DNA of 33,071 nucleotides from Bacteroidaceae bacterium. GTDB taxonomy: Bacteria > Bacteroidota > Bacteroidia > Bacteroidales > Bacteroidaceae. Each line of letters starts with the position of its first letter. Position 1 is the first letter of the stretch. This document shows, one piece after another, positions 20,001 to 26,072 of the stretch. The translations under genes were made by a program, and so were the position numbers. The notes below the pieces were generated by a model that was given only the letters and a program-made list of their open reading frames with translations, was not told the DNA's origin and searched no databases. The stretch is from positions 1 through 33,071 of the forward strand of contig JAFQEZ010000030.1 of the NCBI GenBank assembly GCA_017398805.1, read 5' to 3'.

Positions 20001-21109
20001 GTAGCGCTGTATATACATTTAAACTTACTGCATCGCTCAATGAAACAGTTACCTACAAGGCTTATTTCAAGAAAATAACAGAACTTGAGGATGGTAAGGC
20101 ATACCGCATAAAGGCAAGGATGTATGACGGCAATTACCGTTATATCTACCGCGATGGTAAAAATATAAAATGGAAGGATGCTGCTGATGATACCAACAAC
20201 TCGATATTCATTGCACAGTATGACTTCACAGCAAACGACGGTTCTTTGAACCTGATAAGTGCTGTAGGTGACCTCGGTTGGAATTATGGAGGCGATATGG
20301 GTGACACATACGTTGCTCTAAAGACTGTTGACGGCACTATAGAAGGTACATTTACCCTGTATGGTATATCGGGGACAGAGCACCGCAGTTACACCGCTTT
20401 CAGCAGCACAGGAACAAACACCACGGGCGACAACATCAACTACTACACAACTAAAGATGGAAGTATACAGAAGGTTGTAAATGAAACTGTCAACGGTTCT
20501 ACCGACTTTATATTCGAGGAGGTTCCGTTTGAGTTCAATGTCGGCATTGCCAATGGTTCAAACGCAAAACTCGGCACAATAAACCTGCCGTTTGCAACAA
20601 CCGTTCACCCAAGCATTATTGCATACGCTGTAACAGGTTCCGATGAGAATTATGCATATGTTGCTCCATTGACACTGGAAAACAACATTCTCCCGGCAAA
20701 CACTCCCGTTCTTGTCGAGGCCGAAGAGGCAGGCACATACGGTTTTGCTCCGGCACCAGCAAGCAATGAAAAGCATGAAACGGGCTTTGCCGGAACATTG
20801 GGAGCAAAAGAGATTGCAGATGAAGTGAACGCCTACATTCTCTCTTATAAGGGTGCAGGAACTGCCATCAAGCTATACAAACTTGCAAGCGATGACAGAA
20901 CAATAAATGCCAACAAGGCATATTATATTGACGAGGCCGGAAATTCATCGGCAATATCGTTCAAGTTCGTAGGCACTACCGACATCGATGGTGTAGAGAG
21001 TGAAGACGAAAATGCAAAAGGCATCTACGACCTCCAGGGACGCAAACTCAGCGAGATTACCGAGCCAGGAATATATATCGTGGATGGTAAAAAGATTATG
21101 GTAAAATAA
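14033..21109 (+). CDS. Giant secreted C10 peptidase with about twelve InlB-like repeats
   Basis: The 2358-residue product has a signal peptide (MKQILLRALAITACVAFSFAGAQAQ), then a propeptide/Spi-like domain (about 26-150). The C10 domain follows with Cys197 in LTGCVPTAFAIIMRYHEWP, His344 in DARHMFVVDGY and FHFNFGWNGG near 357-366. From about 404 to 2016 run roughly twelve InlB B-like repeats with the 'GYxFxxW...YxANF' core. They are interrupted by an unassigned block (568-723), a block resembling a GEVED-type beta domain (897-1077, ending DDAPTGESHVRMIY) and another unassigned block (1238-1524). Residues 2017-2358 hold a further beta-rich region and the tail YDLQGRK...GIYIVDGKK. Most C10 peptidases are far shorter, so this is probably a long surface fibre with a protease at its head. 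A small peptide gene follows 18 bases later. Confidence 0.9.
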   Translation: MKQILLRALAITACVAFSFAGAQAQLITAERAQEIANNFFQNGKQKSAAVRSTTATSLKKSADSRILSNGSSNEAPTFHILTDANGEGFVIVSGEEIENPIIGYSFEGTIDTNDLPVGFVDYITDIDAQVKALRKYNAENPQKAAAARSAMQKTNYNATTMGEQVVLLETAKWGQDYPFNAQCFTSYNGSTNALTGCVPTAFAIIMRYHEWPQVGTGTLYNRQAPTYVEITDRTYDYSKMPLVYDSNWTEEQKNEVAKLMSHLGHAFGVSYGTGETSVSMGNSQTEATKKYFNYQDCYISNQYNNGSLTDFTEWKNNLKNSLDNNCPVPYGANNIGSGAVDARHMFVVDGYTDDDYFHFNFGWNGGSNGWYKLDAITVGYSWSDDANGYTSKHQAFFNLTPDKTKYPVTATVEPENAGTVTVNPAEQIEGGIVTLAATANTGYTFQNWTKGGEVVSTNKSCTVKVASSDNDYVANFLTVGNTTVNVSVTYNSSYGTVTGTSGTVANGTTLTPRLNEEVTLTATPADGYIFNGWTVTKGTESTNYSGTSLTFVATGEMNVTANFTLAVQDYVVNPTTGTLNNGTNRSSVWTFTTVGDFTAALSISATDSNGNVVNSITNKTSGTAGHYFAPSGIIANTETPSSSPTIYTISVPNGYKITGYAIKYYPENGSITLTNELGHNETATDSSSDYYLNASGLNVQSTTYTVAGTGRMTTLSFSVTVMKDDGTGGGSTPTPTQYTITATANPGTAGSVTGGGTYNEDATVTLTATPNSGYEFVNWTSGTTTVSTNATYSFTANASASYVANFQAANPTTFAVTTTANPAAGGTATFAVGTNPATSSATVASGTGVTLYAVANDGYRFVNWTKGGIEVSTNATHNVTITEASDYVANFEKEATATEYPTPTGNTYTNNYLTSITTTGGDTNIDYSANAHPGQKLVVVPGKVQLAKGESFTMNLVAYSLGAGSNSETREDMRYCHASLFTDFDQDFTFQAERVQGWGVKGPSGTNPYAGGNSNVYGNYDLVMNITHTITVPDDAPTGESHVRMIYTNAWKEWPTNGTAELDKGIVYDIVVEVVEKVDITANAGEGGSVTINGEATGTKRVIKGSSVTLNATPASGYSFLNWSNAEGIVSETAEYTFTANGATTLTANFERITCTVNVNANPGTAGTATVATGTDPGSSSIEVEPETSVTLTATPAGGYVFANWTNNLNTDIVTENPYTPTVAADVTYTANFEPIVVTATLTDAQDNIYIVEVDGFTEEVTTASVATKLTEKYPFIKLGDDNNSITLSGSGTAYTYTNTVVLPFKVDNSEDTYLHNTYIYWLQGNDYPVYISGLNATDTYVSKVTGDYAYGDHPIYNTYDGNSMISWTIYNVNNSFEFIFKNEKTGMYMQVTDVAATNAQNTKFVERANATTFTLVKGDGEGLYALTANINGTPGYLCSTETAYGFTTFSNNINYAWLKFTEAEYMSRFIDLEATFFPLFDKGNGRCIVTEEIQAIKEDFSDGYGDMTLNTIISYTNTTYYAMDNWPTIKLNITPNNSGTTAINGEEGVTTKRAPADYQFPIAATPATGYHFVNWTGTDYESTDAATTITINGGKGVVSEFTANFAINTYTINVTAEGNGVANTNAATVEHGGEVTLTAVANDGYEFAGWYNGEELVSTENPYTFTATSDINYTANFQEEAVTYTISVSADPVEGGIVTGGGTYDKGANATLTATPNANYNFVNWTKNGVEVGTDATMIIENITANAEYVANLNYTGSFVAITTNVETIGGGEGGTVTGGGNYANGGTVTLTATPSGTNYRFMGWYNENNEQVSTDATFEFKATANAKYTAKFIKRVYIEIIQPDMINDQGQPDKGYGFAYTWIGSGTEYTITVDYGTEVTINVLVYDQFNSDVEFAYWSIDNEKISQENPYTFTATEDRYEFLANFNLKATLAVESGDNGLAYIGSESTTIKEVVTGNTYTISAKANSGYAFDYWAKISGTEETNVSSSAVYTFKLTASLNETVTYKAYFKKITELEDGKAYRIKARMYDGNYRYIYRDGKNIKWKDAADDTNNSIFIAQYDFTANDGSLNLISAVGDLGWNYGGDMGDTYVALKTVDGTIEGTFTLYGISGTEHRSYTAFSSTGTNTTGDNINYYTTKDGSIQKVVNETVNGSTDFIFEEVPFEFNVGIANGSNAKLGTINLPFATTVHPSIIAYAVTGSDENYAYVAPLTLENNILPANTPVLVEAEEAGTYGFAPAPASNEKHETGFAGTLGAKEIADEVNAYILSYKGAGTAIKLYKLASDDRTINANKAYYIDEAGNSSAISFKFVGTTDIDGVESEDENAKGIYDLQGRKLSEITEPGIYIVDGKKIMVK

Positions 21110-21127
21110 CATCAAGAGGAAATGCAT

Positions 21128-21292
21128 ATGAAAAGACAATATATCAAACCCGCAGCAGAGACGATAGTTCTCATACCCCATGCAAACTTTCTCATAACAT
21201 CATTGGAAAAAACTGAAGAGGAAGCAGGTGGCGGCAGTGCACTCTCAGACGAGCACCGCAATGAATGGGAGAACATTTGGAAAGAGATGTAA
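21128..21292 (+). CDS. Small 54-residue peptide downstream of the C10 peptidase
   Basis: An ORF of 54 codons starts at ATG 21128, with an AGAGGA site (21115-21120) seven bases upstream; an in-frame ATG at 21122 is too close to that site. The product begins MKRQYIKPAAETIVLIPHAN, has a hydrophobic middle (IVLIPHANFLITS), then an acidic, glycine-rich patch and the C-terminus NEWENIWKEM. It resembles, by layout only, the short 'KxYxxPxxExxxL' peptides found in Bacteroidales. It sits 18 bases after the giant peptidase gene and 8 bases before a terminator, so it is almost certainly in that transcript. Its function is unknown; a peptidase substrate, a chaperone-like inhibitor or a secreted peptide are all possible. 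Confidence 0.7.
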   Translation: MKRQYIKPAAETIVLIPHANFLITSLEKTEEEAGGGSALSDEHRNEWENIWKEM

Positions 21293-21300
21293 GAACAACA

Positions 21301-21336
21301 CAAAATCAGGTGGTCAACATTGACCACCTGATTTTG
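21301..21336 (+). terminator. Strong bidirectional hairpin terminator
   Basis: Arms 21301-21317 and 21320-21336 (caaaatcaggtggtcaa / ttgaccacctgattttg) are perfect complements around a tiny loop. The T run lies in the descending arm. It closes the giant peptidase/peptide transcript. Confidence 0.85.
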
Positions 21337-21419
21337 CATATACAGCAGTCCAAACTGCCAAAAACAGCACCTGCAGAATAAAAAAATGACAAAATTTTCT
21401 GTTTCTACAAAAAATCTCT

Positions 21420-21427
21420 TATATTTG
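21420..21427 (+). promoter_or_regulatory. Candidate promoter of the zapB-like/zapA/rny block
   Basis: TATATTTG matches TAnnTTTG; a TTTT at 21395-21398 lies 21 bases upstream, close to the usual -33 spacing. It precedes a hairpin-forming leader and the ZapB-like gene. Confidence 0.5.
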
Positions 21428-21437
21428 CGATAAATTA

Positions 21438-21479
21438 CAGATAGAAGGTTAACATGCCGTAGAAGTATGGTTCTATCTG
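21438..21479 (+). promoter_or_regulatory. Hairpin in the 5' leader of the ZapB-like gene
   Basis: A perfect 9-bp stem (cagatagaa at 21438-21446, ttctatctg at 21471-21479) closes a 24-base loop, all between the candidate promoter and the start at 21498. There is no T run, so it is not a plain terminator. Confidence 0.45.
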
Positions 21480-21497
21480 ATAGCAGATTGTTGCAGT

Positions 21498-21791
21498 ATG
21501 ACCGAGAACAACAGGATTGTAATGGACAGTTTTGAGGAGAGCCTCCGCCGCCTTGTATACGAATACAAGCAGCTGGATGAGCGTAACCGGGAGTTGTCCA
21601 AGGCCATTGAGGAGAAAGAGAATGCCCTCAAGGAGATGCAGTTGCGTTGTTCGGCACTCGAGAAGAGCTACGACAACCTGAAACAGGCGAAGATCATCTC
21701 TCTCACCGGCGAGAACATCGACGAGGCTAAAGAGAGGATATCGAAGCTGGTGCGTGAAATTGACCGATGCATCGAGTCACTCAAGAAATAA
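21498..21791 (+). CDS. Small coiled-coil protein, ZapB-like
   Basis: The 97-residue product is almost entirely coiled coil, with heptad-like runs from about residue 10 to 65 (FEESLRRLVYEYKQLDERNR..., then CSALEKSYDNLKQAK) and a short helical end. There is no signal or membrane span. It sits directly ahead of zapA, and by size and context it is a likely cell-division partner of the ZapB kind, although coiled-coil similarity is weak proof of family. A second in-frame ATG at 21522 could be the true start, since no clear Shine-Dalgarno site favours the first. zapA begins 20 bases after the stop. Confidence 0.75.
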   Translation: MTENNRIVMDSFEESLRRLVYEYKQLDERNRELSKAIEEKENALKEMQLRCSALEKSYDNLKQAKIISLTGENIDEAKERISKLVREIDRCIESLKK

Positions 21792-21811
21792 CACAGAAAA
21801 GTAACTTGTGC

Positions 21812-22108
21812 ATGGAAGATAGAGAACTGACAATAAACCTTATAATAGACGGGATATCATATCCGCTTACCGTAAAGGCAAGCGAAGAACCCCATTACAG
21901 GAAGGCCGCCCGTCTTGTAAACAGCAAATTGTCGCTATATAAAGACCTGTTTGGAGGCGAGGGAGGAGCAAGGATTACCACTATGGTCGCCCTTGACATC
22001 GCCTACAACCTGGTAACACAGAACGAGGAAACCGGTTCGGCAGAGGTTATGCACAAGATTGGCGAACTTACACGCCTTCTTGACAACACCCTCAATGCCA
22101 AGAAGTAA
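21812..22108 (+). CDS. zapA: Cell division protein ZapA
   Basis: The 98-residue product matches ZapA, which bundles FtsZ filaments at midcell. It opens with a beta-rich half (LTINLIIDGISYPLTVKASEEPHYRKAARLVNSKL) and continues with a helical dimer half (MVALDIAYNLV...EVMHKIGELTRLLDNTL), as in the family. I chose ATG 21812; an earlier in-frame start at 21767 would overlap the upstream gene by 25 bases and add 15 non-family residues. It lies in line with the ZapB-like gene and rny. Confidence 0.85.
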   Translation: MEDRELTINLIIDGISYPLTVKASEEPHYRKAARLVNSKLSLYKDLFGGEGGARITTMVALDIAYNLVTQNEETGSAEVMHKIGELTRLLDNTLNAKK

Positions 22109-22131
22109 CCGCCCGTAAAAAAGGCATTTCA

Positions 22132-22199
22132 CGCATTGCAACATTCATTGAAGCCGGCACAAAGTGTGCATGGCCGAGAGTGTGGCGGTGCGTTTTATT
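22132..22199 (+). ncRNA. Structured intergenic element between zapA and rny
   Basis: Bases 22132-22139 (cgcattgc) pair with 22185-22192 (gcggtgcg), allowing two G-U pairs, and an A-U pair extends the stem. Inside is a second hairpin built on gcaca-aag-tgtgc with flanking gcc/ggc. The stem runs into ttttatt. It could be a small RNA, an attenuator or a terminator. Many bacteria keep 6S RNA next to zapA, so a 6S-like RNA is worth testing, but I cannot identify a family. Confidence 0.4.
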
Positions 22200-22220
22200 A
22201 TATATTTAACTTATAGCTAT

Positions 22221-23762
22221 ATGGATGTTACAACATTAATCATCGGATTGGTAGCAGGAGCCGCAGCAGGCTTCATTGGCCAATATTTGATAAACCAGTT
22301 CGGGCTCAAGGCAAAACGCCAGCGCATCATCGACGATGCCCACAAAGAGGCCGAAGTAATCAAAAAGAACAAACTGCTCGAGGTTAAGGAAAAGTTCCTC
22401 AACAAGAAGGCAGAACTTGAGAAAGAGATTTCTCAGCGCAACAACAAGATCCAGCAGGCCGAGCACAACCTTAAACAACGCGAGGTACAGTTCAACCAGC
22501 GCAATGAGGACCTGCAGCGCCGCAAGAACGAACTCGACACATTCAAGGAGAACCTTGAGGCACAGAAAGGCGTACTTGAGCGCAAGCAGGAGGAACTTGA
22601 CAAACTGCATGCACAGGAGCGCGAGAAGCTTGAGGCTATCAGCGGCCTCTCTGCCGAGGATGCCAAGGAGCGCCTTGTAGAGTCACTCAAGGAGGAGGCT
22701 AAGTCACAGGCTGCATCATACATCAACGACATAATCGACGATGCCAAGATGACAGCCAACAAGGAGGCAAAGAAGATTGTGATACAGACTATCCAGCGTG
22801 TTGCAACAGAAACTGCAATCGAGAACTCGGTAACAGTATTCCACATCGAGAACGACGAGATGAAGGGCCGCATCATCGGCCGTGAAGGACGCAACATCCG
22901 CGCACTCGAAGCTGCAACCGGCGTAGAAATCGTTGTCGACGACACACCTGAGGCAATTGTACTCAGCGCATTCGACCCGGTACGCCGCGAGATCGCACGC
23001 CTTGCACTGCACCAACTTGTTGCCGACGGACGTATCCACCCTGCACGTATCGAGGAGGTCGTTGCAAAGGTAAAGAAACAGATTGAGGAGGAGATTATCG
23101 AGACAGGTAAGCGCACCACAATCGACCTTGGAATACATGGTATGCACCCTGAGCTCATCCGCATCATCGGTAAGATGAAATACCGTTCATCATACGGACA
23201 GAACCTCTTGCAGCACGCACGCGAGACTGCGAATCTCTGTGCAGTGATGGCTGCCGAGCTTGGACTTAATCCCAAGAAGGCAAAACGTGCCGGATTGTTG
23301 CACGATATCGGCAAGGTGCCCGATGAGGAGACCGAGTTGCCACATGCAGAGTATGGTATGAAGATTGCCGAGAAGTACAAGGAGAAGCCCGACATCTGCA
23401 ATGCCATCGGCGCTCACCACGACGAGGTAGAGATGACAAGCCTCATTGCGCCAATCGTTCAGGTGTGTGATGCCATTTCAGGCGCACGTCCGGGCGCACG
23501 TCGCGAGATTGTCGAGGCATACATCAAGCGTCTGCACGACCTTGAGCAGCTTGCAATGTCATATCCTGGCGTAACCAAGACTTACGCTATCCAGGCAGGC
23601 CGCGAACTCCGCGTTATTGTAGGTGCCGACAAGATTGACGACAAGCAGACAGAACTACTGTCGGGCGAGATCGCAAAGAAGATTCAAGACGAGATGACCT
23701 ACCCCGGACAGGTAAAGATAACCGTCATCCGCGAAACACGCGCAGTCAACTACGCAAGATAA
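22221..23762 (+). CDS. rny: Ribonuclease Y
   Basis: The 513-residue product is the membrane-tethered endoribonuclease RNase Y, which starts mRNA decay. An N-terminal membrane helix (residues 4-25) is followed by a long charged coiled coil (about 30-165). A KH domain follows at about 205-265 with the GREG loop (220-223) in [15 protein letters not shown]. An HD domain carries the metal pair His361-Asp362 in LLHDIGK. The length is normal. The ATG at 22221 puts the membrane helix at the very start; an earlier in-frame ATG (22164) would lie in the structured intergenic element. A terminator follows directly. Confidence 0.97.
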   Translation: MDVTTLIIGLVAGAAAGFIGQYLINQFGLKAKRQRIIDDAHKEAEVIKKNKLLEVKEKFLNKKAELEKEISQRNNKIQQAEHNLKQREVQFNQRNEDLQRRKNELDTFKENLEAQKGVLERKQEELDKLHAQEREKLEAISGLSAEDAKERLVESLKEEAKSQAASYINDIIDDAKMTANKEAKKIVIQTIQRVATETAIENSVTVFHIENDEMKGRIIGREGRNIRALEAATGVEIVVDDTPEAIVLSAFDPVRREIARLALHQLVADGRIHPARIEEVVAKVKKQIEEEIIETGKRTTIDLGIHGMHPELIRIIGKMKYRSSYGQNLLQHARETANLCAVMAAELGLNPKKAKRAGLLHDIGKVPDEETELPHAEYGMKIAEKYKEKPDICNAIGAHHDEVEMTSLIAPIVQVCDAISGARPGARREIVEAYIKRLHDLEQLAMSYPGVTKTYAIQAGRELRVIVGADKIDDKQTELLSGEIAKKIQDEMTYPGQVKITVIRETRAVNYAR

Positions 23763-23781
23763 GAAAACAGATACTATTCAG

Positions 23782-23808
23782 GGCGGTGCTTACGGCACCG
23801 TCCTTTTC
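23782..23808 (+). terminator. Intrinsic terminator after rny
   Basis: The stem gggcggtgc / gcaccgtcc (23782-23790 with 23796-23804, one G-U) has a 5-base loop and is followed by tttt. Confidence 0.85.
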
Positions 23809-23821
23809 ATTGCTCCACAAG

Positions 23822-24487
23822 ATGACATCAAAGCACAACATTCCTGCAGCACTTGCCACATACATTGAAAATGAAATAATCCCCTTGTACGACGCCTTCG
23901 ACAAAGCGCATCGCAGGGATCATGCCACAATGGTCATCGGACAGAGCCTGCAGCTTGCGCAGCACTATGACGTTGACATTGCAATGGTATATGCAATCGC
24001 AGCCTATCACGATTTAGGGTTGTGCGAAGGACGGGAAAATCACCACACAGCATCGGCAAGGATTGTACGCAACGACAGGATTCTGAAGGAGTTCTTCACA
24101 CAGGAACAGATAGATATCATGGCAGATGCCGTAGAGGATCACAGAGCATCGAACAGCCACGAACCACGCACCATTTACGGAAAGATTGTTGCCGAAGCCG
24201 ACCGCATAATCGACAGCACTACCATAATAAGACGCACAGTGCAATACGGATTATCGCACTGCCCCACACTTGCCAAAGAGGATCAGATTGAACGTGCCGT
24301 AGCGCATATAAAGGAGAAATACGGTCACGGAGGTTACCTTAAATTGTGGATACCGGAATCACCGAATGCCGCACGCCTGGATGAGTTCCGCAGCCTCATT
24401 GATGACACTACTGAACTTAGACACAGGTTGGAGCAAATATACGAAGAGGAAACAGCCTGCGACACCCCTCAAGTGATTCTTGGTTAA
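23822..24487 (+). CDS. HD-domain hydrolase
   Basis: The 221-residue soluble protein shows the HD-superfamily metal-binding set: His34 (RRDHATMV), His63-Asp64 (AYHDLGL) and Asp127 (AEADRII). Such proteins hydrolyse phosphoesters, often of nucleotides; the substrate is not evident. I chose ATG 23822 because an upstream in-frame ATG at 23786 lies inside the rny terminator hairpin. No Shine-Dalgarno site is visible. The middle segment 'ENHHTASARIVRND' and the C-terminal 'KYGHGGYLKLW' look like a conserved Bacteroidales subfamily. The gene is probably transcribed apart from rny or by read-through. A repeat patch begins directly after its stop. Confidence 0.8.
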   Translation: MTSKHNIPAALATYIENEIIPLYDAFDKAHRRDHATMVIGQSLQLAQHYDVDIAMVYAIAAYHDLGLCEGRENHHTASARIVRNDRILKEFFTQEQIDIMADAVEDHRASNSHEPRTIYGKIVAEADRIIDSTTIIRRTVQYGLSHCPTLAKEDQIERAVAHIKEKYGHGGYLKLWIPESPNAARLDEFRSLIDDTTELRHRLEQIYEEETACDTPQVILG

Positions 24488-24488
24488 C

Positions 24489-24700
24489 CCCCTCCGCCTG
24501 CGGCACCTCCCCTGTACCCCTCAGCCACTACGTGACAGCCAATACCAGAATTGCTCCACTATACCCCTCAGTCACTCCGTGACAGCTCCCCTAAAACAGG
24601 GGAGCAATCCAAATGCCGCAGGCGGAGGGGTATTGACAGGGGAGGTGCCGCAGGCGGAGGGGTACAATGCCCCTTTAGCCCCTTTAAAACAGCGCAATAC
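24489..24700. repeat. Palindromic repeat patch with 27-bp inverted repeat
   Basis: Bases 24489-24515 and 24636-24662 are perfect inverted copies (cccctccgcctgcgg... / ...ccgcaggcggagggg). An extra partial copy lies at 24614-24632. Between them are the ctcccct/aggggag hairpin and two 'gtcac...gtgac' palindromes also seen in other patches. No gene is present. Confidence 0.75.
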
Positions 24701-24702
24701 AA

Positions 24703-24760
24703 AACCTTAAACATCACGCCAGAGAGGGAACGTTCCCTCTCAGGCGTGATGTTTAAGGTT
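24703..24760 (-). terminator. Long palindrome, terminator of ssrA
   Basis: A 58-base palindrome pairs 24703-24720 with 24743-24760; then one A-A mismatch encloses the self-complementary gagagggaacgttccctctc. On the minus strand it lies just past the tmRNA 3' end and is followed by tttt. Confidence 0.75.
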
Positions 24761-24765
24761 GTTTG

Positions 24766-25160
24766 TGGAGCTAGAGGGAGTCGAACCCTCGTCCAAACAG
24801 GGAAACCATATGCTTTCTACACGCTTAGTCATCGGTAAGGTTTTCGAGCGTAGGCAAGACCGCGACCGCCAACCTGCGCCTTATCCTCTAAAATGTCACC
24901 ATTGCATCGAGGCCTGCAACGGTTAGTCCCGATTTGCCTGCACCACCTGGTCGGATTACTTCGGAACAACAGTGTCCGGGTGATGTCTTGTCCCAGCACC
25001 TGGTGCCGGGATTAAGCCGATCTACTGTACTTCGATCACGCAGCAAGAGCGTAATTGTTATTGCCAGATAAATTTTTGCGGGCTCAGATTATAGTGCGAA
25101 CCAACGAGGCACTGCGTGCTTACATACCTTTTCTACCCGCTGTCAAATCCATATAGCCCC
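24766..25160 (-). ncRNA. ssrA: tmRNA (ssrA)
   Basis: This is a 395-nt transfer-messenger RNA that frees stalled ribosomes. On the minus strand the 5' end is GGGGCTATATGGATTTGACA and the 3' end is GGGTTCGACTCCCTCTAGCTCCA. The two pair as the tRNA-like acceptor stem (GGGGCUA with UAGCUCC), with a T-loop GGTTCGA. The tag frame at 25036-25065 reads GNNNYALAA followed by TGA, close to known Bacteroidales tags that end NYALAA. The bases after the discriminator A are CAA, so CCA is not fully encoded and must be added or repaired. A pseudoknot-rich region lies between tag and 3' domain. Confidence 0.97.
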
Positions 25161-25182
25161 GGTATTGTTTCTAAAGCGTCCG

Positions 25183-25214
25183 CGAAGATACTCTCTTTTT
25201 TTTGTTTAGGCAAC
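25183..25214 (-). promoter_or_regulatory. Candidate ssrA promoter
   Basis: On the minus strand GTTG (25211-25214) and TATCTTCG (25183-25190) are 20 bases apart, close to the -33 TTTG / -7 TAnnTTTG arrangement. The mature 5' end is 22 bases past the -7 box, which leaves a short leader for RNase P removal. Confidence 0.5.
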
Positions 25215-25298
25215 AGCTTTTGCAATTTTTGATTTATAAAAAAACTTATCGATATAAATTTAAACGGCTTCTCATAGACCGACAATATAAAAAAAGAG

Positions 25299-25306
25299 TA
25301 TTTTTG
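25299..25306 (+). promoter_or_regulatory. Candidate -7 box for mntP
   Basis: TATTTTTG matches TAnnTTTG, 18 bases before the mntP start. This leaves a leader of roughly a dozen bases and no room for a riboswitch. Confidence 0.45.
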
Positions 25307-25324
25307 CAACATAAAACTGCACCT

Positions 25325-25909
25325 ATGACACACGTAGAGATATGGCTCATGGCACTTGCGTTGGCAATGGACTGCTTTGCAGTCTCCGTTGCAAGCGGCA
25401 TCATCTTCAAAAGGGTGACTCCGGGCCCCATGATAGCCATGATTCTGCTGTTCGGCCTGTTCCAGGCACTCAACCCCATGATCGGGTGGTTCGGCGCGAA
25501 CCATTTCCGTTCCCTTATACAGAGCATTGACCACTGGATTGCATTCGGCATCCTCGCCTTTCTTGGAGCACGGATGATTGCCGAATCATTCAAGCAAGAG
25601 GAAGAGAAGAGTTTCGACCCACGCAGCTACAAGGTGATATTCACATTGGCAATAGCAACCAGCATCGACGCCCTTGCTGTGGGCATCTCATTCTCCTGCA
25701 TGGGATATACATCCCTTGGACCATTGACATATCCCCTTGTGGCGATAGGCATAGCCTCGTCATTGCTTACATTTGCAGGCTTATCGTTGGGACTGAAGTT
25801 CGGAAAAGGATTCTCGCAAAAGTTACGAGCCGAGTTATGGGGCGGAATAATCCTCATATTCATAGGTATAAAGGTCCTTATCGAACACGCGACATCCCAC
25901 GGCCTGTGA
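25325..25909 (+). CDS. mntP: Manganese efflux pump MntP-like
   Basis: The 194-residue product is a small six-helix membrane protein of the MntP family, which exports manganese(II). Both halves carry the family's internal-repeat motif: MALALAMDCFAVSVASG near residues 10-26 and IATSIDALAVGISFS near 110-125, with the paired acidic residues (Asp) expected to bind metal. I chose ATG 25325, which starts the first helix at once; an upstream in-frame ATG at 25202 would add a basic non-family stretch and lie ahead of the candidate -7 box. A fold-back follows the gene. No manganese riboswitch is visible. Confidence 0.9.
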   Translation: MTHVEIWLMALALAMDCFAVSVASGIIFKRVTPGPMIAMILLFGLFQALNPMIGWFGANHFRSLIQSIDHWIAFGILAFLGARMIAESFKQEEEKSFDPRSYKVIFTLAIATSIDALAVGISFSCMGYTSLGPLTYPLVAIGIASSLLTFAGLSLGLKFGKGFSQKLRAELWGGIILIFIGIKVLIEHATSHGL

Positions 25910-25923
25910 TTCACTTCACCTGA

Positions 25924-25986
25924 ATTGGTGTCAAAACCTTTTTGGGAGGCCGGCACAGCCACCCAAAATATTCCCAAAACACCAAT
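25924..25986 (+). terminator. Fold-back after mntP
   Basis: Outer arms attggtgt / acaccaat (25924-25931 with 25979-25986) enclose a second stem ttttggg-a-ggc / gcc-a-cccaaaa (25940-25950 with 25958-25968). No T run follows, so the terminator role is only likely. Confidence 0.4.
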
Positions 25987-26020
25987 CTCTATCCAAAACA
26001 ATCAAGAATGTTCTTTTTTC

Positions 26021-26052
26021 ATTGCCAGTTGCGTAATTTTTGACTACTTTTG
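26021..26052 (+). promoter_or_regulatory. Candidate promoter of the AraC-family gene
   Basis: ATTG (26021-26024) and TACTTTTG (26045-26052) are 20 bases apart, the best -33/-7 pair in the window. Confidence 0.6.
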
Positions 26053-26072
26053 CACACACTAAGAACAATAAG

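Noticed and set aside
24551-24838. 95-codon plus-strand frame
   Set aside because: It runs through palindromic repeats, the ssrA terminator and the 3' end of tmRNA.
25261-25324. Manganese riboswitch ahead of mntP
   Set aside because: The probable transcript start leaves only about a dozen leader bases and no structured motif is seen.
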